From: Planctomycetota bacterium
GTDB taxonomy: Bacteria; Planctomycetota; Phycisphaerae; Phycisphaerales; SM1A02
Assembly: GCA_009926625.1 (NCBI GenBank)
Contig: RFON01000006.1
Span: 1-64,000, forward strand
Length of the DNA: 64,000 bases
Direction: 5' to 3'
Shown: piece by piece, positions 25,034 through 34,074 of the stretch
How the letters are laid out: every line of letters starts with the position of its first letter
Numbering within the stretch: the stretch's first letter is position 1
Position numbers and translations under genes: made by a program
Notes under the pieces: generated by a model
Seen by the model: only the letters and a program-made list of their open reading frames with translations
The model's database searches: none
Told to the model about the DNA's origin: nothing

Positions 25034-26467
25034 TCACAGCGTGATGCGTTCACCCTCGCCAACGCGCTTGGGAAGGTTCGCGCAGCCCTTGAGGGAGGCG
25101 GCATCGAGCGCAGTGCGGGGCGACAGTTCGATCTCGGCAAGGCATCGACCCGTGGATGGATCGCGCGCGATGGGCACGCCGCAGCGCTCGAGCCACTGCG
25201 CAGCGCGTTCAGACTGCAGTGCGCTGCTGGTGGCGGGGGAGTCGTCGCCGACCGCGTTCTTGATCGGTGCGAACTCCTCGACGCGCGTGGTCTCGGCAAC
25301 CAGTGCGCGCCGCGCAGCGGGAACCGTGTCGAAGATGAACGACTCCAACTTGACCGCGTTCGGTTCGGTCGGCACGAGGGGCGTTCCCGTGTCGGGGTCG
25401 AGGCACGGCACCTTCTTGAACGCGCGGTGCAGCGGAAGTCCGTGCCCTTGATGGACAAGCCGCTGCAGGAACGGCACGCCAAAGACATGAACGGCAATCG
25501 ATCCCGCGCGGTGCAGCAACCCGCCCGCGCCATCGCGCGCCTCGGTCATCGCCTGTGGCATGTTGCTGTACTCCATCACGAACCGCGAATCGCCGCGCTG
25601 ACAGAACACGCCGACCTTCTCGGCTGGCGATGACTTGGCGACCACCTTGCTCGACACTTCGGCGGAACTCTCTGGGTGCGCATGGTGGAGTCCGATGAAC
25701 AGCGCATCGATCGGCTTGCACAGCGGATTGTCCACTTGGAAATAGGAAAGGGTGTCGATCCCTTCGCTCGCGAGGCGGTCAAGCCAGCCGTGCTGCTCCA
25801 AGGCGCGAAGTGCTCCGCCATGTCCATCGGGATTGAGGGCGATCGAACCCTCACTCGCGAGCAGGATTCGTCCGGCGCGATCGAGGGAGGGAAGCGTTCC
25901 TTGCACGATCAAGTGAACGCTCTGCTGACCGAGGCCAAACCAATCATGCGCGGCCAGAAATCGCCCGGTTTCTGCGTGGTTGAGCGGACTGGTCATGATG
26001 AGCCACGGGATCCGTGCGGACCAACGGGCGCGCGCAGCGCCGATCGATTCCGCGAAGACCTCGAAGAGCGACTTTCGCAAGATCGGCGTGGCGGGAAAGG
26101 TGCCCTTGGGTGCATCGCAGCCGAGGCGGGTTCCCTGGCCGCCCGCCACGGTGAACGCCGCCACACGATTGCCTCGGATCACCGCAGATCCCTCGCGCTC
26201 GAAGTGCTCGGCATCCACACGATCCATCACGATCGGATGCACTGGCTCGATGTCGCGCAGGTCGGGCTTCGCCTCGGGGCCGCGTTCAGCACATGCCTGC
26301 TGCAGCAACTCCAGCGGCAATCCTTCGATCTCGTCGAGGAGGTTGCTGCGTGCCGCATCCGTCAGGCGATCCCAGAAACGCAGGAGATGCTGTTGCCCGA
26401 AAGCCTGCAACCGTTCCGCGGCGGCGCCGCGTCGTTCGTCGAGTGATGGGCGCTGCGCGGTGGTCAC
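25034..26467 (-). CDS. UDPGP-family nucleotide-sugar pyrophosphorylase (UAP1-like)
   Basis: A 477-residue enzyme of the eukaryote-like UTP-hexose-1-phosphate uridylyltransferase family (PF01704), not the bacterial GalU/GlmU type. The nucleotide-binding loop is FTVAGGQGTRLG followed by DAPKGTFPATPI. Further blocks are IPWLIMTSPLNHAETGRFL, NPDGHGGALRALEQHGWLD, YFQVDNPLCKPIDALFIGLH and FIFDTVPAARR. The AGGQGTRLG...PKG pattern and NPDGHGG match UDP-N-acetylglucosamine/galactosamine pyrophosphorylases. Product is probably UDP-GlcNAc or UDP-glucose. The gene is followed by the convergent recJ. Confidence 0.87.
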   Translation of the reverse strand: MTTAQRPSLDERRGAAAERLQAFGQQHLLRFWDRLTDAARSNLLDEIEGLPLELLQQACAERGPEAKPDLRDIEPVHPIVMDRVDAEHFEREGSAVIRGNRVAAFTVAGGQGTRLGCDAPKGTFPATPILRKSLFEVFAESIGAARARWSARIPWLIMTSPLNHAETGRFLAAHDWFGLGQQSVHLIVQGTLPSLDRAGRILLASEGSIALNPDGHGGALRALEQHGWLDRLASEGIDTLSYFQVDNPLCKPIDALFIGLHHAHPESSAEVSSKVVAKSSPAEKVGVFCQRGDSRFVMEYSNMPQAMTEARDGAGGLLHRAGSIAVHVFGVPFLQRLVHQGHGLPLHRAFKKVPCLDPDTGTPLVPTEPNAVKLESFIFDTVPAARRALVAETTRVEEFAPIKNAVGDDSPATSSALQSERAAQWLERCGVPIARDPSTGRCLAEIELSPRTALDAASLKGCANLPKRVGEGERITL

Positions 26468-26491
26468 GGCGGGGAGCGTTTCGAGCGAGGG

Positions 26492-27175
26492 CTACTTCGC
26501 CTTCGGCATGGCGGGGTCGGACCAACCCTCGGGGCGGTGCCGCACGATCTTGCCAGTCCGCAGATAGATCGTCTGCTCGCAAATGTTCGTGCAGTGGTCA
26601 GCGATGCGCTCCATGTTTCGCGCCGCCGTCGTGATGCGGAAGGCAAAGTGCACGCTGATGCTGCCGAGCGCGACCTGCTCCTGCGCCTGCAGGAGCAGTT
26701 CGCTTCGGAAGCGGTCAACGGTGTCGTCGAAGAGCAGCACTTGTCGCGCCAGTTCAGGGTCGTTGTCCACCAGCGCGCGGTGGCTGTCGCGCAGCATGCC
26801 AAGGACGCTGTTCGCCATCACGCGGAAGGTCGGCGGAATCGACTCCGTCGGCTTCATGTGACCGACGACCTGTTCCGCGATGTTGACGCCACAGTCGGCG
26901 ATCCGTTCGAGTTCGTTGTTGACCTTGACGAGCGTCAGCACCTCGCGGATCGCGTTTTCATCGGTCTGTCCCATCGCGAGCAGCGGAATCGACTGCCGTT
27001 CGATCGCCACATCGACCGTATCGATCTCGTCGTCAAGCGCGATGACCTGCGCCGCCTTGGTCTCATGGTGGTCGAAGTACGCCTCGACGGCGAGCGTGAC
27101 GAGCCGAAGCACGCTGCCGCCTTGCGCGGCGAGCAGGCAACTGAGTTCGACGAGCTTCGACTCGAATGAGGCCAT
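26492..27175 (-). CDS. phoU: Phosphate-specific transport system accessory protein PhoU
   Basis: A 227-residue all-helical protein made of two PhoU repeats. It contains the paired metal-binding motifs VNNELERIADCGVNIAEQVV in the first repeat and ARNMERIADHCTNICEQTIY in the second. PhoU restrains the PhoR kinase and the Pst transporter when phosphate is plentiful. No pst or pho genes are adjacent, although ppk1 lies about 4 kb away. Start MASFESKLVEL. Confidence 0.95.
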   Translation of the reverse strand: MASFESKLVELSCLLAAQGGSVLRLVTLAVEAYFDHHETKAAQVIALDDEIDTVDVAIERQSIPLLAMGQTDENAIREVLTLVKVNNELERIADCGVNIAEQVVGHMKPTESIPPTFRVMANSVLGMLRDSHRALVDNDPELARQVLLFDDTVDRFRSELLLQAQEQVALGSISVHFAFRITTAARNMERIADHCTNICEQTIYLRTGKIVRHRPEGWSDPAMPKAK

Positions 27176-27194
27176 CGTCCTAGGATAACCCGTT

Positions 27195-27929
27195 ATGGCG
27201 AGATTGAGCGTCAACATCGATCATGTTGCGACCGTCCGCCAGGCGCGGCGCACATGGGAACCGGATCCAGTGCGTGCGGCGGCTGAAGCAGTGGCCGGCG
27301 GTGCCGACGGCATCACCGTGCACTTGCGGGAAGATCGTCGCCACATCCAGGATGCGGATGTTGCGCGCCTTCGGGAATCGCTGCGTGTTCCGCTGAATCT
27401 CGAAATGGCACCGACGCCGGAGATGGTTGCCATCGCACTCGCCACGCGTCCGGAGACCGTCATGCTGGTGCCGGAGGGTCGTCACGAGATCACGACGGAA
27501 GGTGGCCTTGATGTGCACGCGCTTCGCGATCGCCTTCGCGCGGTGATCGAACCGCTGCGCAGTGTCGGCATCCCCGTCAGCGCGTTCATCGATGCAGAGG
27601 AACGCCAGGTCGCTGCGGCCGCGAGCCTCGGCATTGCGATCTGTGAGGTGCACACTGGTCCCTATGCACACGCCTTCCATGCGGAGGGAACGCTTGGTCC
27701 GCGCGCCGCTGCGCTGCTCGATGATGTGCAGCGGACCGGTCAGCAGATCATCGCGGCGGGGATGCGATTCAACGCGGGGCATGCGCTGCACCTTGAAAAT
27801 GTTGCTCCATTGGCGCGCTGCAGCGGGCTGTGGGAACTGCACATCGGTCACGCGATCGTGAGCCGCGCCATCTTTGTCGGGATGCGGGCGGCGGTCGCAG
27901 AGATGCGCGCGCTGTGCTCGAGCCCGTAG
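27195..27929 (+). CDS. pdxJ: Pyridoxine 5'-phosphate synthase
   Basis: A 244-residue TIM barrel joining 1-deoxyxylulose 5-phosphate and 3-amino-2-oxopropyl phosphate to make pyridoxine 5'-phosphate. Hallmarks are RLSVNIDHVATVRQAR at the N-terminus, DPVRAAAEAVAGGADGITVH, LREDRRHIQD, the catalytic EMAPTPEMV and ICEVHTGPYAHAF, and the closing ELHIGHAIVSRAIFVGM. It ends convergently with the Nudix gene; a 5-bp GCCCG/CGGGC hairpin straddles its stop. Confidence 0.96.
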   Translation: MARLSVNIDHVATVRQARRTWEPDPVRAAAEAVAGGADGITVHLREDRRHIQDADVARLRESLRVPLNLEMAPTPEMVAIALATRPETVMLVPEGRHEITTEGGLDVHALRDRLRAVIEPLRSVGIPVSAFIDAEERQVAAAASLGIAICEVHTGPYAHAFHAEGTLGPRAAALLDDVQRTGQQIIAAGMRFNAGHALHLENVAPLARCSGLWELHIGHAIVSRAIFVGMRAAVAEMRALCSSP

Positions 27930-27940
27930 GTGCGGGCAAT

Positions 27941-28507
27941 TCAGCGAGCAGTCGGCGGTGCGCTTTCCACCACGCGGTGGACCGCCGGTTGCACCGAACA
28001 GTCGATCTCCGCCATGAAGAACCCGCCTCTGTGGCGCTGGACATTGGGCCACATGACGATCCTGTCCGCATCAGGAATCGGCAGGTCAGCCACTTCCGGC
28101 TCAGGCACCCAACGAAGTTCCCCCTCGTCAAACGACATGCGCGTGACCGCCGCATGATCGATCGCATGCGTCGACTCGAAGAGGAAGATCAGCCAATGGT
28201 TCTCGCCGAGATACGCGCGCTCGGAGATGATCCCCATGAGGCGCAGGTCGTCGTGCTGCAGCAGCAAGCCCGCCTCCTCGAAGGTTTCGCGACGCGCACA
28301 CTCGTGGGGCGATTCGCCGCGCTGCACTTCGATCTTCCCGCCGATGGCGGAGAAGCGCCCAACATTCGGCGGCTTGCGGCGGTGCAGCATCAGCAGGCGC
28401 CCGCTTGCATCGAAGAGGTAGACGAGAACGGCGATTCGAAAGGGGAGTTCCGGCCAGTCGAGCAGTCGTTCGGTTGGGTTTGGTCCACCCCGATCGTCGC
28501 CGCTCAT
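27941..28507 (-). CDS. Nudix hydrolase
   Basis: A 188-residue protein with a complete Nudix box (GESPHECARRETFEEAGL, i.e. E-x7-REUxEExGU) preceded by SAIGGKIEVQ. An N-terminal strand FRIAVLVYLFDASGRLLML and a region with WLIFLFESTH complete the fold. Nudix enzymes hydrolyse nucleoside diphosphates linked to another moiety; the layout resembles 8-oxo-dGTP diphosphatase (MutT/NUDT1-like) but the substrate is not determined. Its start overlaps the dapA stop by 4 bp, so it is translated with dapA. Confidence 0.87.
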   Translation of the reverse strand: MSGDDRGGPNPTERLLDWPELPFRIAVLVYLFDASGRLLMLHRRKPPNVGRFSAIGGKIEVQRGESPHECARRETFEEAGLLLQHDDLRLMGIISERAYLGENHWLIFLFESTHAIDHAAVTRMSFDEGELRWVPEPEVADLPIPDADRIVMWPNVQRHRGGFFMAEIDCSVQPAVHRVVESAPPTAR

Positions 28508-29436
28508 GTCGCTGCCTCAACAGCGGCAGCGCGAAGCGCTCTCGGATCGTGCGCATGCAGATCCGCCTTGGCAAGCAGCCGCGCGATCTCGCTGCGCGCT
28601 GCATCGGATGCGGGCGCGAGCGGCAAACGCACCGCGCCGCTGTCGCGACCGAGCAGTTGCAGCGCACACTTCAGCGGAACGGGGTTCACATCGATCGAGA
28701 GCAGTCCGCGCGCAAGCGGATACAACGCGAGGTGCAGGCGTCGCATCTCGTGCAGCGATCCCGCAGCAATGGCAGCGCACAACGCCGCAACGCGCGACGG
28801 CACGATGTTGGACACCACGCTGACCACTCCTTCAGCTCCGACCGCAGCGAACGATGCGGTGAGCGAATCGTCCCCCGAGAGGATGGCGATGTCGCAGCGA
28901 CTTCGGATGTCGCTCGCGGAGTCCATCGAACCCGTTGCTTCCTTGATCGCCACGATGTTTGGATGCGCGCTCAGGCGCGCGACCGTTTCAGGAAGGATGG
29001 TCACCGCCGAGCGCCCGGGAATGTTGTAGAGCATGATCGGCAGCGGGCAGCTGTCAGCGATGGCCATGAAGTGCCTGTACAGACCCTCTTGGGATGGCTT
29101 GTTGTAGTAGGGAGCCACTTGCAGCGAAGCATCCGCTCCGAGCTGATGCGCAAGTCGGTGCAGGTGGATCGCATGCGCGGTGGAGTTGCTGCCCGCGCCT
29201 GCCACCACTTGCAAGCCGAGCGGCTTGCCAACGCGGACGGCGCACTCCACCACCGACTCGTGCTCCGCTTCGGAGAGCGTGGGCGCTTCACCCGTGGTGC
29301 CGCACGGCACGATGCCGCGGACGCCACCATCTGCCTGGAACTGCACCTGCTGCTCGAGCCTTGGGAGGTCGACCCGCGTGCCATCGACATCGAAGGGGGT
29401 GACGATTGCCGTGAATGCACCTGAGAATCGGATCAT
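28504..29436 (-). CDS. dapA: 4-hydroxy-tetrahydrodipicolinate synthase
   Basis: A 310-residue class I aldolase of the DapA family that condenses pyruvate and aspartate semialdehyde in the lysine/meso-diaminopimelate pathway. Motifs are FSGAFTAIVTPFDVDG, IVPCGTTGEAPTLSEAEH, PYYNKPSQEGLYRHF, the catalytic Tyr in IMLYNIPGRSAV, and the Schiff-base Lys in NIVAIKEATGSMD. The start is at MIRFSGAF, since an upstream in-frame ATG would add 55 unrelated residues. It precedes the Nudix gene with a 4-bp overlap. Confidence 0.95.
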   Translation of the reverse strand: MIRFSGAFTAIVTPFDVDGTRVDLPRLEQQVQFQADGGVRGIVPCGTTGEAPTLSEAEHESVVECAVRVGKPLGLQVVAGAGSNSTAHAIHLHRLAHQLGADASLQVAPYYNKPSQEGLYRHFMAIADSCPLPIMLYNIPGRSAVTILPETVARLSAHPNIVAIKEATGSMDSASDIRSRCDIAILSGDDSLTASFAAVGAEGVVSVVSNIVPSRVAALCAAIAAGSLHEMRRLHLALYPLARGLLSIDVNPVPLKCALQLLGRDSGAVRLPLAPASDAARSEIARLLAKADLHAHDPRALRAAAVEAAT

Positions 29437-29471
29437 TCGCTCGATGCTACGGCATGCGTTGAAGCACTCGT

Positions 29472-30887
29472 TCAGCGGCCCGACGCGAGTCCCGCAGCGG
29501 AGGCGCACTCCCGCGCAAGTGCCTCCGCACTGCTGGCGGTTGCGGCCTCCGCGATCAGGCGGATGATCGGCTCCGTGTTCGAAGCCCGCAGGTGAACCCA
29601 TCCTGTCGGCAGGTCAATTCGAACGCCATCCGCGTCGTCGATCCGTGCATCGGCGCGTGCGCCGAAGTGGGACCGCACTCGATCGAGCGCGTTTGCCACG
29701 GCCGCCTGTCCACCCACGGCAGCGAGGTCCATCTTCTGCTTGATCATGGCATAGGCGGGCAACCCTTGGACGATCTCGGCGATCGATCTGCGCTCGAACG
29801 CCAGCAGTTCGAGGGTCAGCGCCATGGCCGACAGCGAGTCGCGGACCCAGCACACGCGCGGCCAGATCAGCCCGCCGTTGCCCTCACCGCCGATGATGCC
29901 GTCGTGGGCGCGCAGTCCGCCGACGACATTCGCCTCGCCGACCGCCGTGCGCCACACGCGAGAGTTCGGGAAGCGTGCAGCGATGTCGTCGATCATGCGG
30001 CTCGTCGAGAGGTTGGTGGCGATTGCGCCTTGTCCACTGCGTTGCAGGATGCGCAGCGCGCACAGCACGAGCGTGTACTCCTCGCCGATGAAGCGCCCCG
30101 TGCCATCCACCATCGCCAATCGGTCTGCATCGGGATCCTGTGCAAAGCCCACGACGGCGCGACCATCGCCTTGGACCGCGGCGCAAAGATCCCGAAGGTT
30201 CTCAGCAATCGGCTCTGGTGTGTGCGCAAACGAACCCGTGCGCTCCGCATTCAGGTGCAGCAGGTCGCATCCGAGTTCACGCAGCAGGAGTCCACCCGAG
30301 TTCGCCCCGCCGCCATTGACGCTGTCGAGCACGACGCGGAATCGCGCGGCGCGGATGCGTTCCACATCCACGAGCGACAGCACCCGCTTGACATGTGTCT
30401 CATCCGCATTGGACTGACGCGATCGCACACCCCGCCGTGGCGCATCGGACTGCGCGCGACCCGCACGGAACGCCGCGATCACCCGTGCCGCATCCTCCGC
30501 AGGCAGCGCAAGCCCATCCGCATTGAGCGTCTTGAGTCCATTCCACTGCGCGGGATTGTGACTGGCCGTCACGGCGATGCCGCCAACCGCATGCAACTCG
30601 GCGATCATCAACCCGACGGTCGGTGTCGCGACCGTGCCGATGTCGATGACATCGAAGCCGCCGTCCTGCAGTCCATCCGCGGCGGCCGCCGCGAGCGCTG
30701 CGCCCGACCCTCGACCATCGTTGCCGAGGACCATCCTCGGTGGTTCGCTGCCTGTGCGCACGGTCGAACCGCCACGGATGTGGTCCGCGAATGCACGCGA
30801 AAATCGACGCGCGACATCCTCGGTCATCGAAGCGCCCACGATTCCGCGCGCGCCCGAAACGGAAAGCATGAGAGGGGCGTCCTGCAT
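29472..30887 (-). CDS. Phosphohexomutase (phosphoglucosamine/phosphomannomutase type)
   Basis: A 471-residue alpha-D-phosphohexomutase with all four domains. It opens with MLSVSGARGIVG, has the phosphoserine loop GGIAVTASHNPAQWNGLK, the metal loop FAQDPDADRLAMVD, the sugar-binding GGEGNGGLIWP, and a C-terminal phosphate-binding end LRASNTEPIIRLIAEA. Substrate choice among GlcN-, Glc- and Man-phosphate cannot be fixed. A GlmM-like role supplying UDP-GlcNAc would suit the nearby UAP1-like gene. Start MQDAPLMLSV; the later MLSVSG is also possible. Confidence 0.9.
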   Translation of the reverse strand: MQDAPLMLSVSGARGIVGASMTEDVARRFSRAFADHIRGGSTVRTGSEPPRMVLGNDGRGSGAALAAAAADGLQDGGFDVIDIGTVATPTVGLMIAELHAVGGIAVTASHNPAQWNGLKTLNADGLALPAEDAARVIAAFRAGRAQSDAPRRGVRSRQSNADETHVKRVLSLVDVERIRAARFRVVLDSVNGGGANSGGLLLRELGCDLLHLNAERTGSFAHTPEPIAENLRDLCAAVQGDGRAVVGFAQDPDADRLAMVDGTGRFIGEEYTLVLCALRILQRSGQGAIATNLSTSRMIDDIAARFPNSRVWRTAVGEANVVGGLRAHDGIIGGEGNGGLIWPRVCWVRDSLSAMALTLELLAFERRSIAEIVQGLPAYAMIKQKMDLAAVGGQAAVANALDRVRSHFGARADARIDDADGVRIDLPTGWVHLRASNTEPIIRLIAEAATASSAEALARECASAAGLASGR

Positions 30888-30970
30888 GCCGCGCAATCTA
30901 GCGCGGCACGCGTGCACGGGAAGGCACTCGGCATGCGGACTCGCAACGCTCGATCCCTATACTCGCGTTC

Positions 30971-31357
30971 ATGTTTGAGCTCGAGGTTCGGCGCATCTTT
31001 TCAGCAGCGCATGCGCTCCTCCTGCGCGGCGAGCGCGAGGTGCTGCACGGACACGACTGGCAGGTGGATCTCACTGTTGCCACCGATGGACTCGATGCCG
31101 ATGAACTGGCCTTCGACTTCCATCAACTCGAGCGGACACTCGACGAGGTGCTGCAACCGTTCCAATCCGCCAACCTGAACGCAACGCCGCCGTTCGATCG
31201 ACTGAATCCAAGTGCGGAAGCGGTCGCGCGCCATGTGGCACACGAGGTTGCGCGGAGGCTTCCGACAGGGGTTCGTGTGCAGGCGGTTCGCGTCACCGAG
31301 GCGCCAGGGTGTGCGGCGCGGTTCATTCCGCGCATGACGGAGGCACCCTGCTCATGA
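30971..31357 (+). CDS. queD: 6-pyruvoyl-tetrahydropterin synthase / QueD family
   Basis: A 128-residue T-fold enzyme. The zinc-binding histidines are visible in RIFSAAHAL and LHGHDWQVDL. DELAFDFHQLERTLDEVL is the typical substrate-binding helix, and VRVTEAPGCAARF holds the C-terminal Glu. The family makes 6-carboxytetrahydropterin (queuosine pathway) or 6-pyruvoyl-tetrahydropterin. The short length favours QueD. The stop overlaps the ppk1 start by 4 bp, an unusual partnership without an obvious metabolic link. Confidence 0.87.
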   Translation: MFELEVRRIFSAAHALLLRGEREVLHGHDWQVDLTVATDGLDADELAFDFHQLERTLDEVLQPFQSANLNATPPFDRLNPSAEAVARHVAHEVARRLPTGVRVQAVRVTEAPGCAARFIPRMTEAPCS

Positions 31358-33588
31358 AGCACGAACCCGATCGGGAGCCGGCAGTCGATGGCATGGGCGG
31401 GGGCGCGCCCTCCGATCCCGCACGATTCATCAACCGCGATCAGTCGTGGGTCGAGTTCAACGCGCGTGTCCTCGAGATGTGCGCCGATCCGCAGGTGCCG
31501 CTCCTCGAGCGCGTTCGATTCCTTTCGATCTACTCGCGAAATCTCGATGAGTTCTACATGAAGCGGGTGGGTGCCCTGCGGCACGACATGGAAGAGGGCG
31601 TCTCGTCGGGCGTGCTCGGCGGGATCAGCCCGGCACAACTGATGCATGCGGTTCGAACGCGAGTGCTGCAACTCGACGCCCTCCAAGCAAAGCTCTATCG
31701 CGACACGCTGCTTCCAGCGCTTCGATCGGTTGGGATCCACATCGTCGGATGGGCCGACCTGACGGAGGCCGAGCGCGCCGAAACGCAGGCATGGTTCCGT
31801 CGGAATGTCTTTCCGATCCTCACGCCGCTCGCCGTCGATCCAGGCCATCGTTTCCCCTTCATCTCGAACATGAGCGTGTCGCTTGGGCTGGTGGTTCGGC
31901 GACCAGGTGAACCAGAGACCCTCTTTGCGCGTGTGAAGATTCCAGAGTCCCCGTCGCGCCTCTTCGAGCTTCGTGGCGGTGGCAGGTTCATCGCCGTGCG
32001 CGAAATCATCGAGCATCACCTCGAGGAACTCTTCCCGGGCATGGAAATCCTGCAGGTGCTTCCCTTCCGCATCACTCGCGACGCCGAGATCGAGCCCGAG
32101 CGCGACGCAGCGGATGACCTGCTCGTCTCGGTCGAACAGAAACTGAAGGAGCGGAAGTTCGCGCGCGTCGTGCGGCTGGAGGTCGCGGCAGGTGCCAGCC
32201 CGCGAATCGTTCGATTCCTCATGGAGGAACTGAACCTCGGCGCCGAGGACATTTACGAGACCGCGGGGCTGATCGACTACGCCATCCTCGATCCCATCGC
32301 GGATCTCGAGCGCGCGGACTTGCGTTACGCACGCTGGGTCCCGCTCCCGCCGACGGAACTGCATTCGGAGGATGGCGCGAGCATCTTCGCGGAGATTCGC
32401 CGCGGGGACATCCTGGTCCACCATCCGTACCAGAGCTTCGAACTGAGCGTGGAGCGCTTCATCGCTGCTGCCGCCGAGGATCCGAAGGTCCTGTGCATCA
32501 AGCAGTCGCTCTACCGCACGAGCGGCGACAGCCCGTTCATCGCCAGCCTGATCCGTGCCGCGGAGAGCGGCAAGCAGGTGGCGGTGCTGGTGGAACTCCG
32601 TGCACGCTTCGATGAGGCGCGCAACATCGAGTGGGCACGCAAGCTGGAGAACGCCGGCGTGCATGTCGCGTATGGCGTCATCGGGCTCAAGACCCACACC
32701 AAGACCGCGCTGGTCGTGCGCCGCGAGTCGGACGGCATCCGTTGCTATGGTCATGTGGGTACGGGCAACTACAACTCGCGCACCGCGCGGCTCTACGAGG
32801 ATGTCGGGTTGCTGACGACGGATCCGTTGATCACCGAGGACCTTGTGGACCTCTTCAACTACATGACGGGTCGTTCACGGCAGACCACATTCCACAAACT
32901 GCTGATCGCGCCGATCAACATGAAGCGGCGGTATCTCGAATTGATCGAGCGCGAGACGGAGTTCGCGCGTGGGGGAAAGCCTGCGCGCATCGTCGCGAAG
33001 ATGAACCAGTTGGAAGACCGTGGGGTGATGGATGCGCTGTACCGCGCCAGCCAGGCAGGCGTGTCGATCGACCTGATCGTGCGCGGATTCTGCTGCCTCC
33101 GTCCGCAGGTTCCTGGGTTGTCGGAGGGCATCCGAGTGCGGTCGATCCTCGGGCGTTTCCTCGAGCACAGCCGAATCTTCTGGTTTGGCGCGGGACGCGA
33201 CAATCCGCTCGACGGTGATTTCTTCATCGGGAGCGCCGACTGGATGTACCGCAATCTCCAGACTCGGGTCGAGGCATCCGCGCCGATCGAGCGCCCGGAG
33301 CATCGGCGCACGCTTTGGACGGTGCTTGAGTATTCGCTGCAGGATGTCGCGCAGTCGTGGGAGCTGTGTGCGGATGGTTCGTATGTGAGGGTCAGCAGTG
33401 GCGACCTGCCGGCGGATGATCCGCGCCGGCTTGGCGTGCATGCGCGCCTGATGTCGGATGCGCTCGCTGCCGCCACTCGTGGCGCAAGCGCGTTGCGGGA
33501 CAGTCTTACTGACGGTCGACAGCCGGAGCCTCAGGTCCCGGTGCCGCAGAAGTCCCCGAAGCGGAAAACCCAACGTCCGGTCGGCTGA
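31354..33588 (+). CDS. ppk1: Polyphosphate kinase 1
   Basis: A 744-residue PPK1 making inorganic polyphosphate from ATP. The N domain starts FINRDQSWVEFNARVLEM. The H domain follows, then LLVSVEQKLKERKFARVVRL. The catalytic PLD-like C domains show KQSLYRTSGDSPFIASLI, IGLKTHTKTALVVR, the phosphohistidine in GHVGTGNYNSRTARLYED and a FFIGSADWMYRNL end. The last ~40 residues are basic and low-complexity. The start is coupled to queD by ATGA. The 3' end overlaps the convergent lipoprotein gene by 83 bp. Confidence 0.96.
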   Translation: MKHEPDREPAVDGMGGGAPSDPARFINRDQSWVEFNARVLEMCADPQVPLLERVRFLSIYSRNLDEFYMKRVGALRHDMEEGVSSGVLGGISPAQLMHAVRTRVLQLDALQAKLYRDTLLPALRSVGIHIVGWADLTEAERAETQAWFRRNVFPILTPLAVDPGHRFPFISNMSVSLGLVVRRPGEPETLFARVKIPESPSRLFELRGGGRFIAVREIIEHHLEELFPGMEILQVLPFRITRDAEIEPERDAADDLLVSVEQKLKERKFARVVRLEVAAGASPRIVRFLMEELNLGAEDIYETAGLIDYAILDPIADLERADLRYARWVPLPPTELHSEDGASIFAEIRRGDILVHHPYQSFELSVERFIAAAAEDPKVLCIKQSLYRTSGDSPFIASLIRAAESGKQVAVLVELRARFDEARNIEWARKLENAGVHVAYGVIGLKTHTKTALVVRRESDGIRCYGHVGTGNYNSRTARLYEDVGLLTTDPLITEDLVDLFNYMTGRSRQTTFHKLLIAPINMKRRYLELIERETEFARGGKPARIVAKMNQLEDRGVMDALYRASQAGVSIDLIVRGFCCLRPQVPGLSEGIRVRSILGRFLEHSRIFWFGAGRDNPLDGDFFIGSADWMYRNLQTRVEASAPIERPEHRRTLWTVLEYSLQDVAQSWELCADGSYVRVSSGDLPADDPRRLGVHARLMSDALAAATRGASALRDSLTDGRQPEPQVPVPQKSPKRKTQRPVG

Positions 33589-34012
33589 CGCCAAGATCGA
33601 ACAGGGTTTCCGCGAGTTGCCCCGGCAAGAGGTACCGCAGTGATCCGCTCACGGTCCACGAAAGTGGAACGGCATCCGTTGCCGATGCGGCTGGCGTTCC
33701 AGCCGCGGCGTTCGCAGCGGGCGCGTGAGGAATGACCACGGGCAGGCGTTCCACCGTGATGGAGCGCGCAGGCAGCGTGCGTGTGGCGACCCACTCGGTG
33801 CTCCACGCTCCCATCGGTGTCGACACCGAGTAATTCCAGCGGTCAAGGACCAAGGGAATCGTGTTCGGATTTCGGAGTTCGAGCCGCATCGCGAACTCGT
33901 CCGCCGACTCACCCGTCCCAACGCGATCCAGCGCCAACACGCGCACCTCAGGCGACGCCGTGCAGCCGACCACGCTGGTCAGGACGAGCAGTCCACATGC
34001 GATCGTGCGCAT
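33506..34012 (-). CDS. LEA-like/WHy-type lipoprotein
   Basis: A 168-residue protein with a lipoprotein signal peptide (MRTIACGLLVLTSVVGC; lipobox VVGC). The mature part VLALDRVGTGESADEFAMRL...NPNTIPLVLDRWNYSVS resembles the LEA-2/Water-stress-hypersensitive immunoglobulin-like domain seen in bacterial lipoproteins (LRNPN followed by L.l....Y.v.). A Pro/Ala-rich C-terminus follows and overlaps the ppk1 3' end (convergent). It is divergent from the propeller gene at 34075, with about 60 bp between them. Function unknown. Confidence 0.7.
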   Translation of the reverse strand: MRTIACGLLVLTSVVGCTASPEVRVLALDRVGTGESADEFAMRLELRNPNTIPLVLDRWNYSVSTPMGAWSTEWVATRTLPARSITVERLPVVIPHAPAANAAAGTPAASATDAVPLSWTVSGSLRYLLPGQLAETLFDLGVSRPDVGFSASGTSAAPGPEAPAVDRQ

Positions 34013-34074
34013 GCACGGCAATCTACGCGCTGTCGTGCGTCCGCGTGATGGGCGCGCACCCCTACGATGCAGTG

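Noticed and set aside
31123-32754. 543-codon open frame antisense to ppk1
   Set aside because: ppk1 motifs are unambiguous on the other strand; the antisense frame has no known motifs.
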